A stretch of DNA of 64,000 nucleotides from Colius striatus (lineage: Eukaryota; Chordata; Aves; Coliiformes; Coliidae), in NCBI RefSeq assembly GCF_028858725.1, contig NC_084759.1, positions 141,154,671 to 141,218,670 on the forward strand, read 5' to 3'. Shown in pieces: positions 61,301 through 64,000 of the stretch. A model generated the notes under the pieces. It had not been told where the DNA came from. It ran no database searches and saw only the letters and a program-made list of their open reading frames with translations. Made by a program: the position numbers and the translations under genes. The number at the start of each line of letters is the position of its first letter. The first letter of the stretch is position 1.

Positions 61301-63004
61301 ATGGTCCGTGGCAACCTATCGGGAAGTGACCAGGCAGTTTATGAAGGAGCACCCTGACTTTCTTGGAGCCAAGATTATATTTACAGCACACAGGTAGAGG
61401 CTGAGTGTGGCTAAGAGCAGCTGTGCGTGGCTGGCTGTGCCACAGCAGAGGCAGCAGTGGGGAAGGGGGTCCAAGTGGTGCCAAGAGATGCGATGTTGAG
61501 GGCTGGGCTGAAGTGCCACCGTTGGTTAGCCTGCATCATCAGACCCAGGATGTTGAGTCCCAAAGCATTCCCTGGCACATGTAAAAGGCTGAGGATGAGA
61601 AATAATCTATATAAGCCTGTGTATGTGCGAAGTGACCAAGTTTAGCTCATGCTGTGTGCTGGAGAGACAGCGTCTGCGAGCCATGGATGCAGGAACGAGC
61701 AAGGGGAGAGCTGCTTGTGTGTGTCCAAGCCATGCATGCTCTTTTCCTGAGCCTGAATGTACTCCCTGTCTCTGCAGAAACTGAAGCAGTGACAGCAGTG
61801 CCCGAGTATGGGCACTTGGGATTGCAAAGGTCCTCTTGGGACCCTGCAAACACTGTTGTCCCAGCAGCCTTTGTACGGTATGTTCATGCCACTTCTCGCA
61901 GGCGGGCACGAGGCTGGTCTCCAAGTCAGCCAGATGCCACAAAGTCATGTGAGGTAATCCTGAGCAAATATAACAGACCTCATTCTGGCTCGGCACGATG
62001 CTGCTTCCAGTTCAGAGCTGGCTTGCCTCTGGCTAGCTTGGGTATGGACAGAGTCTGTCTGCAAAATACATTGTGATGTTTAGGTCCAAGAGGGCTGGGA
62101 GATATCAATGTAAAGCTCTCTCAAAATGCAGCTACTGTCCTGCCTCCCAGCAAAAGAGTTGAGAGGAAGAAAAAAACCTCAAAGAATTTAAACATTTTCT
62201 TTCCATGCTGTTGTGTTCACTCCATGGTAGATGGGAAAGCCAGTGAGTCAGACAAACATGCCTCAACTCAAATGATAGCAGAGTCTAGCCAGGCATTTCC
62301 TGGTCATTCACGGGTTTAGTTTTGTAATATCAATTTTCTGCCACTGTTACTCTGGAGACCTGAAGCTGGTTGTCAAACTCAGGAGCAACTCACATTTTGG
62401 AAACACCCCTGGGGGCCTCGTTTCACAACTCAAATCCAAAGTAGGCAGGCCCATGGGAGTGAGACTCTGCACTGCTTTCTCTCTCTTGCTCTTTAGGATG
62501 CTGAATGTTTCCCAGATTAAAGAAGCCGTCATCACTGCCATGGCACTCAGAGCCCACTTCCCAGACACCCTGGCTGGCTTCGACCTGGTAACCCTATTTC
62601 TTCTGTGGCTTCGCGTTAACCTCTAGAGGTGGGATATAACTACATGTATAATACAGCACTTACATGGTTTTTATACCAGAGCCAGATCCTCTGCCGCCAT
62701 ACTGAAATCGGTCTCACTGATTCACAGACCCTCCAGCTAAGGATTTTGTTGAGGGTAATTGACATCCTCTAAAAGAATCAGCTCCCTGCCCTGCAGCACT
62801 GTAATTTCAGTACAGTTGGCACCTCAGTGATATATAGCTGTAAGTCCCATCATCTTCCAGAGCATGTTCAGAAATACCTTTCCTCTTTCCCTTAGGTTGG
62901 AGATGAGGATGAAGGTCATTCTTTATGGGACCTAAAGGATGCCCTGACCATCCCATATTCCTTGGGGGTCAACTTGCCATACTTTTTCCATGCTGGGGAG
63001 ACTG
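46026..63004 (+). CDS. ADA2: ADA2 (CECR1), secreted adenosine deaminase 2, gene span, 3' incomplete
   Basis: ADA2 is a secreted, dimeric, zinc-dependent deaminase that turns adenosine and deoxyadenosine into inosine and deoxyinosine outside cells; it comes mainly from myeloid cells, and human loss causes the vasculitis DADA2 (family knowledge). Six coding exons join without a frameshift into 359 residues. They comprise a signal peptide (about 1-25), an N-terminal dimerisation helix region (about 28-104), the start of the deaminase barrel with zinc ligands H109 and H111 in HVHD, a PRB domain insertion (about 124-182), and barrel strands up to HAGET at 355-359, giving the third zinc histidine (H355) and the catalytic glutamate (E358). 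Sequons N124, N173 and N184 match three of the four human glycosylation sites. The remaining catalytic His and Asp residues and about 150 residues lie past the right edge. It is divergent from CECR2, as in human. Confidence 0.97.
46339..50072 (+). other. ADA2: ADA2 intron 2 (with CR1 insertion)
   Basis: Donor GTAGGC, acceptor TTTTCCTCCCACCAG ending at 50072. It contains a minus-oriented CR1 at 47828-48745; I recognise nothing in 46340-47820 or 48750-50060. Confidence 0.9.
47828..48745 (-). mobile_element. CR1 LINE, long 5'-truncated copy with reverse-transcriptase remnant
   Basis: Read on the minus strand, the right part encodes a CR1 ORF2 remnant: [19 protein letters not shown] then [19 protein letters not shown], including the FADD box of the reverse-transcriptase active site, followed by the [20 protein letters not shown] region. 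The frame then shifts (overlapping minus-strand frames at 48455-48769 and 48291-48593), so the ORF is dead. The 3' UTR follows to AGACCTCTAGCATTCTGCAA near 47830. It is the longest CR1 copy in the window and is inserted antisense to ADA2 in intron 2. Confidence 0.92.
50073..50298 (+). CDS. ADA2: ADA2 coding exon 2: first zinc-binding motif and PRB domain
   Basis: Residues 105-180 (first and last codons split). It begins [19 protein letters not shown]109 and H111 are the first two zinc ligands of the deaminase fold. The rest is the receptor-binding-type insertion peculiar to ADA2/ADGF proteins, with cysteines at C131, C134 and C158 around CYICFTP and QCSQW and sequons at N124 and N173. The HPPHPVP stretch (149-155) is a proline-rich loop. 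Donor GTGAGT at 50299 follows two bases of codon 180 (phase 2). Confidence 0.97.
50375..51134 (+). mobile_element. CR1 LINE, 5'-truncated, sense to ADA2
   Basis: It begins in the ORF2 end (CCCAGGCACCAGTACAGGCTGG at about 50391; translated [20 protein letters not shown] from 50481 and [18 protein letters not shown] from about 50565) and runs to the 3' tail (GACTAGATGATCTG, TTCCAACCCCTACCATTCTATG at about 51110-51131). It lies only about 75 bp downstream of the ADA2 coding exon 2 donor. A frame break after 50717 and a local duplication at 50880-50937 make it non-functional. Confidence 0.92.
50880..50937. repeat. 15-bp direct repeat inside the CR1 copy
   Basis: TTCCATTTAAATGTA occurs at 50880-50894 and 50921-50935 (period 41), separated by AT-rich sequence (TTTAAAAAAGTTACATTTTAAAAAG). 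Other CR1 copies in the window have the block once, so this is a local duplication after or during insertion. Confidence 0.85.
51520..51695 (+). mobile_element. CR1 LINE 3' tail fragment
   Basis: Landmarks are AGTCTCCTTCTCTGGAGGTTTT at about 51556, CCCACCTAGACACATTCCTGTG, GACCTGATTGAGGTGAACCTGC and the end GGCCCCTTCCAACCTAGACCATTCTGTGAAA near 51660-51690. A short imperfect duplication of TTGTGGAGTCTCC lies at its start. Severely 5'-truncated. Confidence 0.85.
54131..54162. repeat. Alternating purine-pyrimidine (TA/CA/TG) tract
   Basis: GGTATATATACATACATATACATGCATGTGTG is an almost uninterrupted alternating purine-pyrimidine run of about 32 bases, a microsatellite-like, potentially Z-forming tract in ADA2 intron 3. 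Confidence 0.85.
54847..54863. repeat. (GA)n microsatellite
   Basis: A short GAGAGAGAGAGAGAG run followed by AAAGCG. Simple repeat in ADA2 intron 3. Confidence 0.85.
55550..56060. promoter_or_regulatory. CpG island inside ADA2 intron 3
   Basis: About 500 bases are dense in CpG (clusters at 55561-55600, 55640-55680, 55735-55815, 55910-55945 and 56000-56045) and GC-rich, flanked by AT-rich DNA on both sides, 2 kb upstream of ADA2 coding exon 3. Several open frames here are an effect of base composition. The island could be an alternative ADA2 promoter, an enhancer-type island or the promoter of an unrecognised noncoding transcript on either strand. I see no clear exon attached to it. Confidence 0.5.
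57227..57244. repeat. Poly-G run, 18 bases
   Basis: Eighteen consecutive G on the plus strand (sense strand of ADA2), preceded by GGTA. Homopolymer G of this length is rare and can form G-quadruplexes; its length may also be an assembly uncertainty. Confidence 0.95.
58103..58313 (+). CDS. ADA2: ADA2 coding exon 3: deaminase barrel segment
   Basis: It completes codon 180 and encodes residues 181-250, starting [14 protein letters not shown] and including [20 protein letters not shown] and [19 protein letters not shown], a conserved barrel core where EIR is near-invariant in ADA2. The sequon at N184 matches a human glycosylation site. The exon ends ILPP in phase 0. The donor used must be GTACGT at 58314, because the better-looking GTAAGT four bases further on would break the frame to VYELDG in the next exon. 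Confidence 0.97.
58314..61265 (+). other. ADA2: ADA2 intron 4
   Basis: Starts with overlapping donors GTACGT/GTAAGT and ends with acceptor TTGTCCTGCAG at 61265, preceded by a long pyrimidine tract from about 61190. I recognise no repeat or gene in it; open frames up to 143 codons are unsupported. Confidence 0.9.
61266..61393 (+). CDS. ADA2: ADA2 coding exon 4
   Basis: Residues 251-293 (last codon split): [20 protein letters not shown], then [20 protein letters not shown] and AHR. The VYEL, WSV-TY and HP-F-G-KII pattern is ADA2-specific. N260 (NKS) is an additional potential glycosylation sequon not among the four human sites I recall. Donor GTAGAG follows two bases of codon 293 (phase 2). 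Confidence 0.96.
61394..62496 (+). other. ADA2: ADA2 intron 5
   Basis: Donor GTAGAG, acceptor TCTCTCTTGCTCTTTAG ending at 62496. No repeat or gene recognised inside. Confidence 0.9.
62497..62587 (+). CDS. ADA2: ADA2 coding exon 5
   Basis: It completes R293 and encodes 294-323: [20 protein letters not shown] then [10 protein letters not shown], matching the deaminase-barrel helix and the conserved AGFDLVG strand. N296 (NVS) is another possible sequon. It ends in phase 0 with donor GTAACC at 62588. Confidence 0.96.
62588..62895 (+). other. ADA2: ADA2 intron 6
   Basis: A short 308-base intron; donor GTAACC, acceptor TCCTCTTTCCCTTAG. Nothing else recognised. Confidence 0.92.
62896..63004 (+). 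CDS. ADA2: ADA2 coding exon 6: catalytic HAGE motif
   Basis: Residues 324-359 plus one base: [28 protein letters not shown] and YFFHAGET. H355 is the third zinc histidine and E358 the catalytic acid by the HAGE motif. The G-ED-GHSL-D-K-AL pattern is ADA2-specific. Donor GTAAGG at 63005 leaves phase 1; the following exons, with the remaining active-site His and the Asp-Asp pair, are outside the window. Confidence 0.96.
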
Positions 63005-64000
63005 GTAAGGATGAGGACTCGAGACCTGTTGTTGCTTGCAGAGGCAAGAAGTAAAGCCTTGCAAAGCACAGATGAGGCAAGCTTGGCTGTATCAAGATAA
63101 TATGTGCATGTATAAAATCGGTTTCCCCTATGCTTTCCCCTCATATCAGCTTGTTGCTGTAGCATTCCTCCTCTGCCTGCTCCCTCCTCTTGACTGTAGC
63201 CATCAGGTTGCTCAGGGTAAGGTTTAGCAAATACCTCATTGTAGCTGACAGGAAAAGTGATGATGAAAGGCTGAGGGAGCTGGGGCTCTTTAGCTGGGAA
63301 GAGACTCAGGAGTGATCTCATTAGTGTTTACAAATACATAAAGGGCGGATGTCAGGAGGATGGAGCCAGGCTGTTATCAATGATGTCCAATGATAGGACA
63401 AGGGGCAATGGGTACAAGCTAGAGCATAAGAGGATCCAAAGAAACATAAGGAAAAACTTCTTCACTGTGAGGGTGACGGAGCACTGGAACAGGCTGCCCA
63501 GATGGGTTGTGGAGTCTCCTTCTCTAGAGACATTCAAAACCCACCTGGATGAGTTCCTGTGTGACCTACTTTAGGTGGTCTTGCTCTGGCAGGGGGGTTG
63601 GACTAGATGATCTTTCGAGGTCCCTTCCAGCCCTTAAGATTCTGTGATTCCGTGTGACACGGACTCGTGCTGCAACTGTTATTGCTGGTAGCTATTTCCG
63701 CTTTGGAGCAGGGCTCACCTCCCAGCCACAGCAGCAGCAGAACTCCTAAGCCAGTATTTTACATGCTAAGGTGAAGGAATGTCTGAGCCAGCTGCCAGTC
63801 TTAACTGAATATACTCATCAAAGTAACCAATTGTTACCCTTCATTCCTGGGGCAATGTACTATTATTATTGGCAATATATTATTCAGGCCGTATGGGTGG
63901 GATTTGTCCTAACCATGCATGACAATTGTGTCTGACTTGTGTGTTATGCATAATGTGTGTTGACATCTACAGAGAAAGTGTCTACATCTGAACTAGCTGC
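63005..64000 (+). other. ADA2: ADA2 intron 7 (partial)
   Basis: Starts GTAAGG and runs off the right edge. It holds the CR1 copy at 63245-63655. The rest is unique sequence with an AT-rich TATTATTATTGG stretch near 63860; no further exon is seen. Confidence 0.88.
63245..63655 (+). mobile_element. CR1 LINE 3' end, uninterrupted
   Basis: It runs from GATGAAAGGCTGAGGGAGCTGG at about 63261 through GGACAAGGGGCAATGGGTAC, GGAACAGGCTGCCCAGATGG and GGACTAGATGATCTTTCGAG to AAGATTCTGTGATTCCGTGTG at about 63636-63655. It keeps the full order of 3'-end blocks and so serves as the reference for the rearranged copy at 39548-39940. Sense to ADA2, intronic. Confidence 0.92.

Noticed and set aside
1..64000. 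tRNA, rRNA, CRISPR arrays, bacterial-type operons or mobile defence systems
   Set aside because: None seen; spliced genes, CpG islands, CR1 elements and an LTR show this to be vertebrate chromosomal DNA.

Overview
This is a vertebrate nuclear window, almost certainly from a bird. CR1 LINE fragments are the main repeat, a solo ERVL-type LTR of the kind common in Neoaves is present, and the introns are compact. There are no Alu/L1/B1-type mammalian repeats. The LTR family suggests a neoavian bird rather than a chicken-like one, but that is recall of the family and not a search result.

Two genes lie head to head. On the minus strand, exon 1 of CECR2 (chromatin reader) sits in a strong CpG island at about 13.56-15.33 kb. 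Its first coding exon is 14598 to 14422, and everything to the left (1-14421) is CECR2 intron 1; I could not find the next coding exon, so it lies beyond the left edge. On the plus strand, ADA2 (CECR1, secreted adenosine deaminase 2) starts from a TATA-containing promoter near 44.76 kb. It has a probable noncoding first exon ending at 44986 and six coding exons: 46026-46338, 50073-50298, 58103-58313, 61266-61393, 62497-62587 and 62896-63004. The reading frame is continuous across every junction and encodes 359 residues, about 70% of the usual length; the 3' exons are outside the window. Divergent ADA2 and CECR2 is the arrangement at human 22q11, so this is conserved amniote synteny.

The 29 kb between the genes (15.33-44.76 kb) holds no gene I can support. 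It contains a fossil CR1/L3-like LINE (16.84-17.29 kb), a solo LTR with a perfect 5-bp target duplication (19939-20552), a MIR-like SINE relic (23.39-23.58 kb), a CR1 tail (24.82-25.05 kb), a degenerate ~80-84 bp minisatellite (35.29-35.56 kb), a CR1 copy with an inversion typical of twin priming (39.55-39.94 kb), and several AT-rich blocks that may be regulatory. The ADA2 introns carry four more CR1 pieces, an internal CpG island (55.55-56.06 kb) and an 18-base G run.

The two genes are not known to work together: CECR2 is a nuclear chromatin-remodelling factor and ADA2 is an extracellular enzyme. I see no operon-like, CRISPR, defence or other novel system here. The most useful new observations are post-transcriptional and evolutionary: two upstream ORFs in the inferred ADA2 leader, a tandem splice donor on ADA2 coding exon 3, the CR1 inversion, and the CpG island inside ADA2.
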